This document shows, in pieces, positions 53,746-63,115 of a stretch of DNA of 64,000 nucleotides. The DNA lies in NCBI GenBank assembly GCA_052168355.1, contig JBQLZQ010000080.1:1-64000 (forward strand), written 5' to 3'. The notes under the pieces are model-generated. The model had not been told where the DNA came from, searched no databases, and was given only the letters and a program-made list of their open reading frames with translations. Numbering within the stretch: the stretch's first letter is position 1; the number at the start of each line of letters is the position of its first letter. This DNA is from JBQLZQ01 sp052168355 (GTDB lineage: Bacteria; Pseudomonadota; Alphaproteobacteria; DSM-16000; Inquilinaceae). The position numbers were made by a program, and so were the translations under genes.

Positions 53746-53777
53746 GGTGCCCGCCGTCGATTGCGGCGGCGGGCACC
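53746..53777 (+). terminator. hairpin after the binding-protein gene
   Basis: GGTGCCCGCCG (53746-53756) pairs exactly with CGGCGGGCACC (53767-53777). It is followed by GTTGGCC rather than T-residues, so it most likely slows RNA decay or causes partial termination before the permease genes. Confidence 0.55.
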
Positions 53778-53857
53778 GTTGGCCCCGGCATGCCGGTATG
53801 CGGCGGCGTTTGTGGCGCGGCGATCGGTGGTGGACGAACAGCGGGCGACAACAATTC

Positions 53858-54781
53858 ATGACCATGGCAACGACGGCGCGACCGGGACCAAGGCGGTGGA
53901 AGATCAGCCGCCGCGCGCTGCCCTATGTCCTCAGCCTGCCGGCCCTTTTGGTCTGTATCGGCATTCTGATCCCGTTCTTCACGGCGGTCTGGTATTCGCT
54001 TCAGCGCTACCGCCTCAGCCAGCCCTGGGCTCAGAAATTCAACTGGGGACAGAACTACGCCGATTTCCTGACCGATCCGGGGTTCTGGAACACGCTCCAG
54101 GTTTCCCTGGTCTATGCGGGCGTCACCGTCACCGTCGAGCTGTTGCTGGGGCTGGGGATCGCGCTGCTCCTGAAAAAGCGATCGACGCTCAACAACTTCA
54201 TTTCGATCATGCTGTTGATGCCGCTGATGACGGCACCGGCGCTGGCGGCGCTGATGTGGAAGCTGATGACCAACCCGGGCTTCGGTATCCTCAGCTATTT
54301 CGCCATGTTGATCGGGTTCGAGGATTTCCGCTGGGCGTCGTCGCCGTCGACGGCCCTGTTCACCGTGGTGCTGGTGGATATGTGGGTCTACACGCCCTTT
54401 ATGATGATCCTGCTGCTGGCCGGGCTGCGGTCGCTGCCGACCCAGCCGTTCGAGGCGGCGGCGCTGGACGGCGTGCCGCGCATGCAGCAGTTCTTCCGCA
54501 TCACCCTGCCCATGCTGATGCCCTATATCCTGACCGCCACCCTGTTCCGGCTGCTCGACTCCATTCAGCAGTTCGACATCATCTACGCCATGACCCAGGG
54601 CGGTCCGGGCGATACGCTGACGGTGTTCCAGGTCGAGGCCTATCTCAACTTCTTCCAGTCGACCAATGTCGGGCGGTCGGCGGCCCTGCTGATGATCCTG
54701 TGGGCGATCACCTATCTGCTGTCCAACATCTTCATCAAGAACTGGCTGCGGCTGCGCGAACGCGCCCGCGGCGAGACATAG
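53858..54781 (+). CDS. polyol/sugar ABC transporter, permease 1
   Basis: A 307-residue MalF-type permease. VWYSLQRYRLSQPW after the first span and the EAA loop FEAAALDGVPRMQQFFRITL are characteristic. Start ATG 53858 (or 53864) begins the conserved part; the frame open to 53747 is unlikely to be translated. Confidence 0.87.
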   Translation: MTMATTARPGPRRWKISRRALPYVLSLPALLVCIGILIPFFTAVWYSLQRYRLSQPWAQKFNWGQNYADFLTDPGFWNTLQVSLVYAGVTVTVELLLGLGIALLLKKRSTLNNFISIMLLMPLMTAPALAALMWKLMTNPGFGILSYFAMLIGFEDFRWASSPSTALFTVVLVDMWVYTPFMMILLLAGLRSLPTQPFEAAALDGVPRMQQFFRITLPMLMPYILTATLFRLLDSIQQFDIIYAMTQGGPGDTLTVFQVEAYLNFFQSTNVGRSAALLMILWAITYLLSNIFIKNWLRLRERARGET

Positions 54782-54795
54782 GGAAGGGGGGCGCC

Positions 54796-55653
54796 ATGGA
54801 ACACACAACCGTTCTGGAACGGGTGCTCAGGGGGATTGCGCTCACGCTCGTCGTTCTGTTCTTCATGTTCCCGCTGTTCTGGATCTTCATGATGTCGTTC
54901 CAGACCAACGAGACCATCCTGCGCATCCCGCCCTCGCTGGTGTTCGAGCCGACCCTGACCAACTACAAGGCGCTGATCACCGGCCGGCTCGACACGGCGG
55001 CCGGATCGCTGGACATCGCCTTCATGCGCAATCTCGGCAACTCCGTCCTGCTGTCGGTCGGATCGGTGGCGCTGGCGCTGCTGCTCGGCGTGCCGGCCGC
55101 CTATGCCTTCGCCCGCCACAAGTTCCGGGGGTCGGAGGACATCGCCTTTACCCTGCTGTCGTTCCGCTTCGCGCCGCCGCTTCTGGTGCTGCTGCCGCTG
55201 ACCCTGTACTTCCAGACCATCGGCCTGGCCGACACCTATATCGGTCTGATCTGGGTCTATCAGCTGATCTGCCTGCCGCTGATCCTGTGGATCGTGCGCG
55301 GTTATTTCGAGGATATTTCGGTCGATGTCGAATACGCCTACCGCATCGCCGGGCATTCCTGGTTTGCGACCTTCCGCAAGATCGCGCTGCCGCTGGCGGG
55401 GCCCGGCATCGCGGCGGCGGGGCTTTTGGCGTTCATCTTCGCCTGGAACAACTTCGTCTTCGCCCTGGTCCTGGCCTCGGCCGACAAGCAGCCGGTGACG
55501 GTGGGCGCGCTCGCCTTCGTCACCGCGTCGGGCATCCAGTACGGCCAGATCGCCGCGGCCATCGTGCTGTCGATCACGCCGACGCTGGCCCTGGCGCTCT
55601 ACGCCCAGCGCTATCTGGTCGAGGGGCTGTCCCTCGGCGCGGTGAAGGGATGA
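54796..55653 (+). CDS. polyol/sugar ABC transporter, permease 2
   Basis: A 285-residue MalG-type permease with the opening FMFPLFWIFMMSFQTNETIL, the EAA-like loop VEYAYRIAGHSWFATFRKIA, and the usual end VEGLSLGAVKG. In the loop the family's Glu-Ala-Ala is Tyr-Ala-Tyr, a mild departure. GGAAGGGGG precedes ATG 54796. The larger frame open from 53734 is a shadow of permease 1. Confidence 0.87.
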   Translation: MEHTTVLERVLRGIALTLVVLFFMFPLFWIFMMSFQTNETILRIPPSLVFEPTLTNYKALITGRLDTAAGSLDIAFMRNLGNSVLLSVGSVALALLLGVPAAYAFARHKFRGSEDIAFTLLSFRFAPPLLVLLPLTLYFQTIGLADTYIGLIWVYQLICLPLILWIVRGYFEDISVDVEYAYRIAGHSWFATFRKIALPLAGPGIAAAGLLAFIFAWNNFVFALVLASADKQPVTVGALAFVTASGIQYGQIAAAIVLSITPTLALALYAQRYLVEGLSLGAVKG

Positions 55654-55657
55654 GCGC

Positions 55658-56776
55658 ATGACCGGCCTTGCCCTCAAGAACATTGTCAAGCGCTACAAGG
55701 GCCAAGCGGTGCTCGATGATTTGTCGCTGGAGGTGGGGGCTGGCGAAACGCTGGTCCTGTTCGGGCCGTCGGGCGCCGGCAAGACCGTTCTGCTGCGCCT
55801 GATCGCCGGCGTCATCCACCCCGACGACGGGCAGGTGCTGATCGGCGGTGAGGACATGGCCGACGTGGAGGCCGAGGATCGCGGCGTCGGCATGGCCTTT
55901 CAGAATTTCGCGCTGTTCCCGCACCTGAACGCGTTCGACAACATCGCCAGCCCCCTGGAGGCGCACCGCAAGCCCAAGGACGCGATTGCGGCCGGCGTTC
56001 AGGCCGTCGCCCGGCTTCTCAAGATCGAGCATGTCCTGGGCCACGCGCCGCGCGCCCTGTCGAACGGGCAGAAACAGCGCACGGCGCTGGCCCGCGCCCT
56101 GGTCGGTCAGCCGCCGCTGCTGTTGCTGGACGATCCGCTGCGCAATGTCGACGCCAAGCTGCGGTTCGAGATGCGTCTGGAACTGCCGCGCCTGCTGGCC
56201 GACCGTGGCGCCACCGTGGTTTACGTGACCCAGGACTATAAGGAGGCGATGGCGCTGGGCGACCGCATCGCGGTCATGGCGGAGGGGCGGATCCAACAGA
56301 TCGGGACCCCCGAAGACATCTACCACACGCCGGCCAGCATCGACATCGCCCGGCTGTTCGGCGATCCGACGATCAACCTTCTCGATGTGCGGCCGAAATC
56401 GGATGGGGCGGGACCGTTCGTCGAAATCTCGAATGTCCCGGTACGGCTGGGCGCGGCGCACGCCGCCGGGGTGGGCAAGGACTGCGTCCTTGGCCTTCGT
56501 CCCGAGGCGATCGGGTTCGTCGATGCCGGCAGTCCCGCCGCTATCCCCGTGGTCATCGAGGCGGAAACGCCGCTAAACGAAAAGATCGTGACCCTGGCCA
56601 TCACCAAGGGCGGACGGGAAGTGCTGATCTCGCGCCCGGCCGGGTCGCCCGGCCCGTCGGAAGGAACGGCTCACATCGCCATCGATTCCAGCACCGCGCG
56701 TCTGTTCGATCGAGCCACCGGCATGGGCATCGGCGGGCGCGGCGACGGCACCATCCGGAACGGAGAAGCGGCATGA
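55658..56776 (+). CDS. polyol/sugar ABC transporter, ATPase 1 (degenerate active site)
   Basis: A 372-residue MalK-class ATPase. Walker A (GPSGAGKT) and the Q-loop (MAFQNFALFP) are normal, but the signature reads LSNGQKQR instead of LSGGQ, the Walker B catalytic Glu is Asp (LLLLDDPLRN), and the switch His is Gln (VTQDYKEAM). The site it contributes should hydrolyse ATP poorly. The C-terminal TOBE-type region (LGLRPEAIGF) is intact. The gene is followed by a second ATPase through an ATGA overlap, so the transporter is expected to have a heterodimeric motor. Confidence 0.9.
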   Translation: MTGLALKNIVKRYKGQAVLDDLSLEVGAGETLVLFGPSGAGKTVLLRLIAGVIHPDDGQVLIGGEDMADVEAEDRGVGMAFQNFALFPHLNAFDNIASPLEAHRKPKDAIAAGVQAVARLLKIEHVLGHAPRALSNGQKQRTALARALVGQPPLLLLDDPLRNVDAKLRFEMRLELPRLLADRGATVVYVTQDYKEAMALGDRIAVMAEGRIQQIGTPEDIYHTPASIDIARLFGDPTINLLDVRPKSDGAGPFVEISNVPVRLGAAHAAGVGKDCVLGLRPEAIGFVDAGSPAAIPVVIEAETPLNEKIVTLAITKGGREVLISRPAGSPGPSEGTAHIAIDSSTARLFDRATGMGIGGRGDGTIRNGEAA

Positions 56777-57900
56777 ACGACATCGCCCTCTCCCTAAGAA
56801 ACGTTGATAAATTCTACGGTCCGCTCGGCACCGGCGTTCACGCGGTGCGGGATTTGAGCATGGACATTCGCAAGCGCGAGATCGTCGCGCTTCTCGGGTC
56901 CTCGGGCTGCGGCAAGACCTCGATCCTGCGCATGATCGCCGGCTTCGAGGAGGTGAGCCGAGGGTCCATCGCGCTGGCTGGCCGCGACATCCACAAGCTT
57001 CCGCCGGTCCGGCGCAATGTCGCCATGGCCTTCGAGGGCTATTCGCTCTACCCGCCGCTGACGGTGCGCGAAAACATCGCGTTCGCCCTGAAATCGGCCC
57101 GGGTGTCGGCGTCCGACACGGCCCACCGGGTCGATGAAATCGCCCATCTGTTGGAAATCGAGGATATTCTCGACCGGTATCCGAGTTCCATCTCCGGCGG
57201 GCAACAGCAACGGGCGTCCCTGGGCCGCGCCCTGATCCGCGACGCCGATCTGCACCTGCTCGACGAACCCATGGGCCAGCTCGAACCCCAGCTCCGCGCG
57301 GTGCTGCGCGGCCGGATCAAGCATTTCATCAAGGAACGTGGCCTGACGGCCATCCTGGTGACCCACGACCAGACCGAGGCCAACGCCCTGGCCGACCGGA
57401 TCGCGGTGATGGAAGGCGGCGTGCTGCAGCAGTTCGGGGCGCCGGAAGACATCCGGGAACGCCCGTCCAACCTGTTCACCGGGACCTTCGTCGGCGAGCC
57501 GCCGATGAACGTGTTCGAGGCCGAGGTGGCCGAGGCGGGCACGGCGCTCAGCCTGAAACTGGCGCGGGGCGTATCGCTCGATTACGACCAGACGGCGTTC
57601 TCGCCCTCCGTGCGGCGAGAGATCCTGGGCCGTGACCGGGTGATGATCGGCATCCGCCCCTACGCGGTGCGCCGGGCCCAGACCGGGGTCGCCGCGCGGG
57701 TGGCGGTCAATCAGTGGCTGGGCGATCAAAGCCACATCGCCGCCGATTTCGCCGGCGGCACGCTGGTTCTGGTCGAACACGACCGGGCCGCGGTCAAGCG
57801 GGGCGACCCGATCACCGTCAGTATCGACCCGTCCAGCCTGCACATTTTCGATGCCGAGGACGGTACGGCGGTCGCCCACGGGACGGACTTGGCGGGATGA
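56773..57900 (+). CDS. polyol/sugar ABC transporter, ATPase 2
   Basis: A 375-residue partner ATPase. Walker A GSSGCGKTS, signature ISGGQQQRASLGRAL, Walker B HLLDEPMGQLE and switch VTHDQTEANAL are good, but the Q-loop Gln is Glu (MAFEGYSLYP) and the D-loop region is MGQLEPQ rather than LSNLD. Together with ATPase 1 it gives one near-normal and one impaired site. Two-ATPase systems of this kind are known in rhizobial polyol and glycerol transporters. Start overlaps the previous stop (ATGA), as does its own stop with the kinase. Confidence 0.9.
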   Translation: MNDIALSLRNVDKFYGPLGTGVHAVRDLSMDIRKREIVALLGSSGCGKTSILRMIAGFEEVSRGSIALAGRDIHKLPPVRRNVAMAFEGYSLYPPLTVRENIAFALKSARVSASDTAHRVDEIAHLLEIEDILDRYPSSISGGQQQRASLGRALIRDADLHLLDEPMGQLEPQLRAVLRGRIKHFIKERGLTAILVTHDQTEANALADRIAVMEGGVLQQFGAPEDIRERPSNLFTGTFVGEPPMNVFEAEVAEAGTALSLKLARGVSLDYDQTAFSPSVRREILGRDRVMIGIRPYAVRRAQTGVAARVAVNQWLGDQSHIAADFAGGTLVLVEHDRAAVKRGDPITVSIDPSSLHIFDAEDGTAVAHGTDLAG

Positions 57901-59459
57901 CCGATCTTCTGATCGGCATCGATGCCGGCACCTCGGTCATCAAGGCGATCGCCTTTGATTTCGACGGCCGTCAGATCGCCGCTCATGCCATCCCCAACCG
58001 ATACGAAACCATCGATGGCGCGGCGGCGGTGCAGGACATGGCGCGGACCTGGACCGACACGGCGGCCACGCTCAAGGGCCTCGGCGACAAGGTGCCCCGC
58101 CTCGCCGAACGGACCGCCGCCATCGCGGTGACGGGGCAGGGGGACGGCACATGGCTGGTGGACCGCCAGGGCCGGCCGGTCGGTCCCGCCTGGCTTTGGC
58201 TGGACGCCCGCGCCGCCGGTATCGTCGAGGATATGCGCGCGTCTCCCGGCGACCGCAAACGCTATGAGCTGACGGGCACCGGGCTTGCCGCCTGCCAGCA
58301 GGGATCGCAACTCGCGTGGATGACCCGCCACGACCCGGACGCGATCGATGCGGCGGCCACGGCGATGCACTGCAAGGACTGGCTGTATTTCAACCTGACC
58401 GGCGATCTGGCGACCGATCCCTCCGAAGGACTGTTCACCTTCGGCGATTTCCGCACCCGGAGCTATTCGGACGAGGTGATCGCGTGCCTGGGGCTGACCG
58501 GCCAGCGCTCCCTGCTGCCGGTCATGGTCGAGGGCACGCGGGACAGCGCGCGCCTGACCGACGCCGCGGCGGCGGCCACGGGCCTTCTGGCCGGCACGCC
58601 GGTGGTTCTGGGCTATGTCGATGTCATCTGCACGGCGCTGGGCGGCGGGCTCTACGAAACGGACTCGGCGCCCGGCGTCACCATCGTCGGATCCACGGGC
58701 ATGCACATCCGTCTCGCCCGCTCCCGGGACGATGTCAGGCTCAACAACCAGCGCACCGGCTACACCATGCCGATGCCGATCCCGGGCGTGTACGCCCAGA
58801 TGCAGTCCAACATGGCGTCGACGCTGAACATCGACTGGATGCTGGGGATGGCGGCGGGCGTTCTGAAGACCCATGGCGTCGAGCGGTCGCCGTCCGACCT
58901 GGTCGGCCTGCTGGACGATTGGATCGGCGCCGCCGGCCCGGCGTCGATGATCTATCAGCCCTACATTTCGGAGGCCGGCGAACGGGGTCCGTTCGTGGAT
59001 GGGAACGCGCGGGCGGGGTTTGTGGGTCTGTCGACCCGGCACGGTTTTCAGGACATGGTGCGGGCCGTGTGCGAGGGCATCGCCTTCGCCGCGCGGGACT
59101 GCTATGGCGCCATGGGGCCGACCCCGTCGGAGGTGCGCCTGACCGGCGGGGCAGCGCGCAGCAAATCGCTGCGCCGGCTTCTGGGGTCCGTCATCGGCAC
59201 CGGCGTCAGGACCTCGGCGCGCGAGGAAGCGGGCGCCGCCGGCGCCGCCATGATGGCGGCCGTCTGCATCGGTCAGTTCGACAGCATGGACGATTGCGCG
59301 GCCCGTTGGGTACGGCCGCTGCTCGGCGAGGTCGAGCCACCGGACGACGCGCTCTCGGACACCTATGCCCGCGTCTACCCGGCCTACGCCGCCGCCCACG
59401 CGGCGTTGCGCCCGGTTTGGAAGATGATGGCCGTCGCTCATGGGAGGGAGGCCGGATGA
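57897..59459 (+). CDS. FGGY-family carbohydrate kinase (erythritol-kinase-like)
   Basis: A 520-residue sugar or polyol kinase, close to the length of EryA erythritol kinases. The first phosphate loop is GIDAGTSVIKAIAFD, the catalytic region has AWLWLDARAAG, the second loop TIVGSTGMH, and the adenosine site VRLTGGAARSKSLRRLLGS. GVYAQMQSNMASTLNIDW resembles the EryA branch. It probably phosphorylates the imported polyol, whose phosphate the GlpD-type enzyme downstream could oxidise. Coupled at both ends by ATGA overlaps. Confidence 0.87.
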   Translation: MTDLLIGIDAGTSVIKAIAFDFDGRQIAAHAIPNRYETIDGAAAVQDMARTWTDTAATLKGLGDKVPRLAERTAAIAVTGQGDGTWLVDRQGRPVGPAWLWLDARAAGIVEDMRASPGDRKRYELTGTGLAACQQGSQLAWMTRHDPDAIDAAATAMHCKDWLYFNLTGDLATDPSEGLFTFGDFRTRSYSDEVIACLGLTGQRSLLPVMVEGTRDSARLTDAAAAATGLLAGTPVVLGYVDVICTALGGGLYETDSAPGVTIVGSTGMHIRLARSRDDVRLNNQRTGYTMPMPIPGVYAQMQSNMASTLNIDWMLGMAAGVLKTHGVERSPSDLVGLLDDWIGAAGPASMIYQPYISEAGERGPFVDGNARAGFVGLSTRHGFQDMVRAVCEGIAFAARDCYGAMGPTPSEVRLTGGAARSKSLRRLLGSVIGTGVRTSAREEAGAAGAAMMAAVCIGQFDSMDDCAARWVRPLLGEVEPPDDALSDTYARVYPAYAAAHAALRPVWKMMAVAHGREAG

Positions 59460-60496
59460 CCCGCAAGATCGCGATCATCGGCGACCGGTTCATGCTGCCG
59501 GACGTGTTCCGGGAAAAGATCGAGGAGTCGGTCAAGGGACCGGTCGAAATAAGGACGCTGGAACAGCCCTGGCCGGACGAGCCGATGGAACACGGCTATG
59601 CCGTCGCCGGGCTGGACGGGCTCAAGGAGTATTTCGGCGACCCCGACGAGGTGGTCGACTTCGTCGGCGACGCCGAAATCTTCGTGACCCAGTTGGCGCC
59701 CCTGTCGGCCGGCATGATGGAACGGTTGCCGGACCTGAAGCTGGTGGCCGTGTCGCGCGGCGGGCCGGTGAACATCGACATGGCGGCGGCCCGCCGGCGG
59801 TCCATCGTCGTCGTCAACACGCCCGGCCGGAACGCGACCGCGGTTGCCGAATTCACCATCGGCGCCATCCTGTCGGAGACGCGCCGGATCCGGGTGGGAC
59901 ACGAGGCGCTGCGCGCCGGCGACTGGCGCGGCGATCTGTACCGGGCCGACCGCGCCGGCCGGGAACTGAACGAGATGACCGTCGGCGTCGTCGGCTACGG
60001 CAATATCGGCACCAAGGTGGTGCGGCTGATGCGGGCGTTCGGGGCCCGGGTACTGGTCTGCGATCCCTATGTGCAGCTTTCGGTCGACGACCGGGACGCG
60101 GGCGTCGAGCATGTGGCGATCGACGATCTGCTGTCCCGCGCCGATGTGGTGACCATGCACCCCCGCGTCACCGACGAAACCCGCAACATGATCGATGCCG
60201 ACGCGCTGGCCCGGATGAAGCCCGGAGCGCTGTTCGTCAACACCGCGCGCGGCCCGCTGGTCGACTATGACGCCCTTTACGAGTCCCTGAAGTCGGGCCA
60301 TCTCGCCGGCGCGATGCTGGAGACCTTCGCCGTCGAGCCGGTGCCCGCCGACTGGCCGCTTCTGCGGCTGCCCAACGTGACCCTGACCCCGCACATCGCC
60401 GGCGCGTCGGTGCGCACCGTGACCTACGCCGCCGAACAGGCGGCCGAGGAGGTGCGCCGCTACCTTGCCGGGCTGCCGCCGGTCAACCCGTGTTGA
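59456..60496 (+). CDS. D-2-hydroxyacid dehydrogenase
   Basis: A 346-residue NAD-dependent dehydrogenase of the SerA/D-lactate group. The nucleotide motif is VGVVGYGNIGTKVVRLMRAF followed by Asp in VCDPYV; catalytic Arg is in NTARGPLVDY, Glu in LETFAVEPVP and His in LTPHIAGAS. The N-terminal part (EEYFGDPDEVV-type text) differs from housekeeping SerA. It sits inside the kinase-to-aldolase run, so it may reduce or oxidise a hydroxyacid made from the polyol. Confidence 0.88.
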   Translation: MTRKIAIIGDRFMLPDVFREKIEESVKGPVEIRTLEQPWPDEPMEHGYAVAGLDGLKEYFGDPDEVVDFVGDAEIFVTQLAPLSAGMMERLPDLKLVAVSRGGPVNIDMAAARRRSIVVVNTPGRNATAVAEFTIGAILSETRRIRVGHEALRAGDWRGDLYRADRAGRELNEMTVGVVGYGNIGTKVVRLMRAFGARVLVCDPYVQLSVDDRDAGVEHVAIDDLLSRADVVTMHPRVTDETRNMIDADALARMKPGALFVNTARGPLVDYDALYESLKSGHLAGAMLETFAVEPVPADWPLLRLPNVTLTPHIAGASVRTVTYAAEQAAEEVRRYLAGLPPVNPC

Positions 60497-60526
60497 GGGG
60501 CCCCGTGGCCAGTTGGAGTCCGGACG

Positions 60527-62044
60527 GTGACTGACCAAGGCGACATCGTCGACCTGTTCGTCATCGGCGGCGGCATCAACGGTGCGGGCATCGCCCGCGA
60601 CGCGGCCGGACGCGGGCTGTCCGTCGTTCTGTGCGAGAAGGACGATCTGGCCGAGGGAACCAGCTCGCGGTCGGGGAAGCTGGTCCATGGCGGCTTGCGC
60701 TACCTCGAATATTACGAATTCCGCCTGGTGCGCGAGGCGCTGATCGAGCGGGAGGTCCTGCTGGAATCGGCGCCGCACATCATCTGGCCGATGCGCTTCG
60801 TGCTGCCGCACAGCCCCCTGGACCGCCCGGCATGGCTGGTCCGCCTGGGTCTGTTCCTCTACGACCATCTGGGCGGGCGCAGGCGCCTGCCGGGCACCCG
60901 GACGCTCGATCTGCGCACGGATCCCGAGGGCGCCCCCATCAAGGACGCCTACAGAAAGGCATTCGAATATTCCGATTGCTGGGTCGACGATGCGCGTCTG
61001 GTGGTGCTCAACGCGCTGGACGCGCGTGAGAAGGGCGCCGCCGTTCATACCCGTACCGCCTGCACCTCGGCGCGCCGGACCGACGGTCTGTGGACCGTCG
61101 AGATGACACATGAACCGTCGGGAGCCAAGACCGTGGTGCGGGCCCGGGCGCTGGTCAATGCCGCCGGTCCCTGGGTCAACGACGTGATCGGTCGGGTGAC
61201 CGGCATCAACGCCAGCCGGGCGGTGCGGCTGGTCAAGGGCAGTCATATCGTGGTCCGGAAGTTCTGGCAGGGCAGTCACGCCTATCTGATCCAGAACACC
61301 GACAGGCGGGTCATCTTCATCAATCCCTACGAAACCGATCTGGCCCTGATCGGAACCACCGACATCCCCTATACGGGCCGTCCCGAGGATGTGGCGCCGG
61401 ACGAGGATGAGATCGATTATCTGATCCAGGCGGTCAACCGCTATGTCGCCCGTCCGCTGACCCGCCAGGATGTGGTCCAGACGTTTTCCGGCGTGCGTCC
61501 GCTCTATGACGACAACTCCGACAACCCCAGCGCGGTGACCCGCGACTACATGTTCGAAGTCGATGCCGACGATGGCAGGGCGCCGCTGCTTTCGATCTTC
61601 GGCGGCAAGATCACGACCTTCCGGAAGCTGTCCGAACACGCGCTGGCCAAGCTGAAACCGTTTTTTCCGGACATGGGCCAGGACTGGACGGCGACGGCGG
61701 CGTTGCCGGGCGGCGACATCGTCGACGCGGATTTCGACCGCTTCCTGACCGATCTGCGGCGTCGGTTTCCGTTCCTGCCGCTGTCCCTGGCGCGGCATTA
61801 CGGACGCCTCTACGGGACCCGCAGCCACGATCTGCTGAGCGGGGCCCGGTCGCTGTCGGACCTGGGGCGCCCCTTCGGCCCCGACTTCTACGAGCGGGAG
61901 GCCGACTACCTCATGACCCACGAATGGGCGACGACCGCGGCGGACATCCTGGATCGGCGCACGAAACATGGGCTGCACATGAGCCCCGACGAACGCACGG
62001 CCTTCGAAAGCTGGCATTCGGGCGTCCAGGCCAAGGCGGTCTGA
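60527..62044 (+). CDS. GlpD-family FAD polyol-phosphate dehydrogenase
   Basis: A 505-residue flavoprotein like aerobic glycerol-3-phosphate dehydrogenase and the erythritol-phosphate dehydrogenase EryB. FAD motif: LFVIGGGINGAGIARDAAG, then EGTSSRSGKLVHGGLRYLEY; the substrate/FAD block NPYETDLALIGTTDIPY and GGKITTFRKLSE are typical. It feeds electrons to quinone at the inner membrane. The start is GTG 60527 after GGAG. Position after a polyol kinase suggests a polyol-phosphate rather than glycerol-3-phosphate as substrate. Confidence 0.9.
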   Translation: MTDQGDIVDLFVIGGGINGAGIARDAAGRGLSVVLCEKDDLAEGTSSRSGKLVHGGLRYLEYYEFRLVREALIEREVLLESAPHIIWPMRFVLPHSPLDRPAWLVRLGLFLYDHLGGRRRLPGTRTLDLRTDPEGAPIKDAYRKAFEYSDCWVDDARLVVLNALDAREKGAAVHTRTACTSARRTDGLWTVEMTHEPSGAKTVVRARALVNAAGPWVNDVIGRVTGINASRAVRLVKGSHIVVRKFWQGSHAYLIQNTDRRVIFINPYETDLALIGTTDIPYTGRPEDVAPDEDEIDYLIQAVNRYVARPLTRQDVVQTFSGVRPLYDDNSDNPSAVTRDYMFEVDADDGRAPLLSIFGGKITTFRKLSEHALAKLKPFFPDMGQDWTATAALPGGDIVDADFDRFLTDLRRRFPFLPLSLARHYGRLYGTRSHDLLSGARSLSDLGRPFGPDFYEREADYLMTHEWATTAADILDRRTKHGLHMSPDERTAFESWHSGVQAKAV

Positions 62045-62047
62045 GCG

Positions 62048-63115
62048 ATGGCCGTCGCCGATCTCGAAGCCGATGAATTCCGCGCGTTGCGGGCCCTGTC
62101 CGCGCGCATCGGGGCCGATCCGGCCCTGGTGCAGGGGGCCGGCGGCAACACCTCGCTGAAGACCGACGGCGGCACCCTGTGGATCAAGGCGTCGGGCACC
62201 TGGCTGATGCATGCCGAGACCCAGGACATCATGGTGCCGGTGGCGCTGGAACCGCTGCGCCGGGCGCTCGGCCGCAACGACCCGGCGGCGGAAAAGGCGC
62301 AGGACTTCGTCGATCGGGCCCGCAACCCGTCGGATCTGCGACCGTCGATCGAAACCACCGTGCATGCGGTCCTTCCGCAGAAGGTGGTGGTGCATGTCCA
62401 TTGCGTCGAAACCATCGCCGTGGCGGTCAGGACCGATGCCGTCTCCCTTCTCGAAAAGCGGCTGTCCGGTCTGGCCTGGGCGTTCGTGCCCTATGTCCGC
62501 CCCGGTCTGCCGCTGTCGCGCTGGATGTCGGAACGGATGAGCGGGGACGTGACCGTGGTCGTCCTCGGCAATCACGGTCTGGTGGTCGCGGCCGACAGCG
62601 TAGACGAGGCGGCGGATCTTCTCGCCGATGTCAGCCGGCGGCTGACACAGCCCGCAAGGCCCGCCCCGCCGCCGGACATCGGAACCCTGCAAGGGCTCGC
62701 CGCCGGAAGCGCCTATGGGCTGCCGGCCGATCCGGCGGCCCACGGCGCGGCGACCGATCCGTTGAGCGCGCGGATCGCGGCGGGCGGCAGTCTTTATCCC
62801 GATCATGTCATCTTCCTGGGGGCGGGATCGGTCGTGGCGCGGCCGGGCGAAGCCGCCGAGGCGGTGCGCGCCCGCGTCGCCGAAAGGGGGGGAACCGATC
62901 CGGTGTCGATCCTGGTGCCGGGCAAGGGCGTGCTGATGCATCGCGACGCCGGAGCCGGCGCGCAGGCCCTCGCGCGGTGCCTGGCCGATGTGACCGCCCG
63001 TGTTCCGGCCGATGCGCCCCTTCGGTACTTCACGGCGGAGGAGGACGGCGAACTGTTGAACTGGGATGCCGAGAAGTACCGCCAAAGCCTGCCGCAGCCA
63101 GGCCGGGCCGGATGA
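62048..63115 (+). CDS. class II aldolase/adducin-family protein with C-terminal extension
   Basis: A 355-residue protein. The first 210 or so residues are a class II aldolase domain: QGAGGNTSLKTDGGTLWIKA for phosphate binding, zinc ligands in VVVHVHCVET and the later VLGNHGLVVA. The remaining 140 residues, with LYPDHVIFLGAG and YFTAEEDGELLNWDAEKY, match the linker region of rhamnulose-aldolase/dehydrogenase fusions but stop before any dehydrogenase. It could cleave the keto-sugar phosphate produced by the GlpD-type enzyme. ATGA overlap with the next kinase. Confidence 0.86.
   Translation: MAVADLEADEFRALRALSARIGADPALVQGAGGNTSLKTDGGTLWIKASGTWLMHAETQDIMVPVALEPLRRALGRNDPAAEKAQDFVDRARNPSDLRPSIETTVHAVLPQKVVVHVHCVETIAVAVRTDAVSLLEKRLSGLAWAFVPYVRPGLPLSRWMSERMSGDVTVVVLGNHGLVVAADSVDEAADLLADVSRRLTQPARPAPPPDIGTLQGLAAGSAYGLPADPAAHGAATDPLSARIAAGGSLYPDHVIFLGAGSVVARPGEAAEAVRARVAERGGTDPVSILVPGKGVLMHRDAGAGAQALARCLADVTARVPADAPLRYFTAEEDGELLNWDAEKYRQSLPQPGRAG

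Noticed and set aside
59438..63085. A 1215-codon open frame on the minus strand
   Set aside because: It is antisense to four well-supported genes (hydroxyacid dehydrogenase, GlpD-type enzyme, aldolase). Its Arg/Gly/His-rich composition and lack of domains are typical of a high-GC shadow frame.
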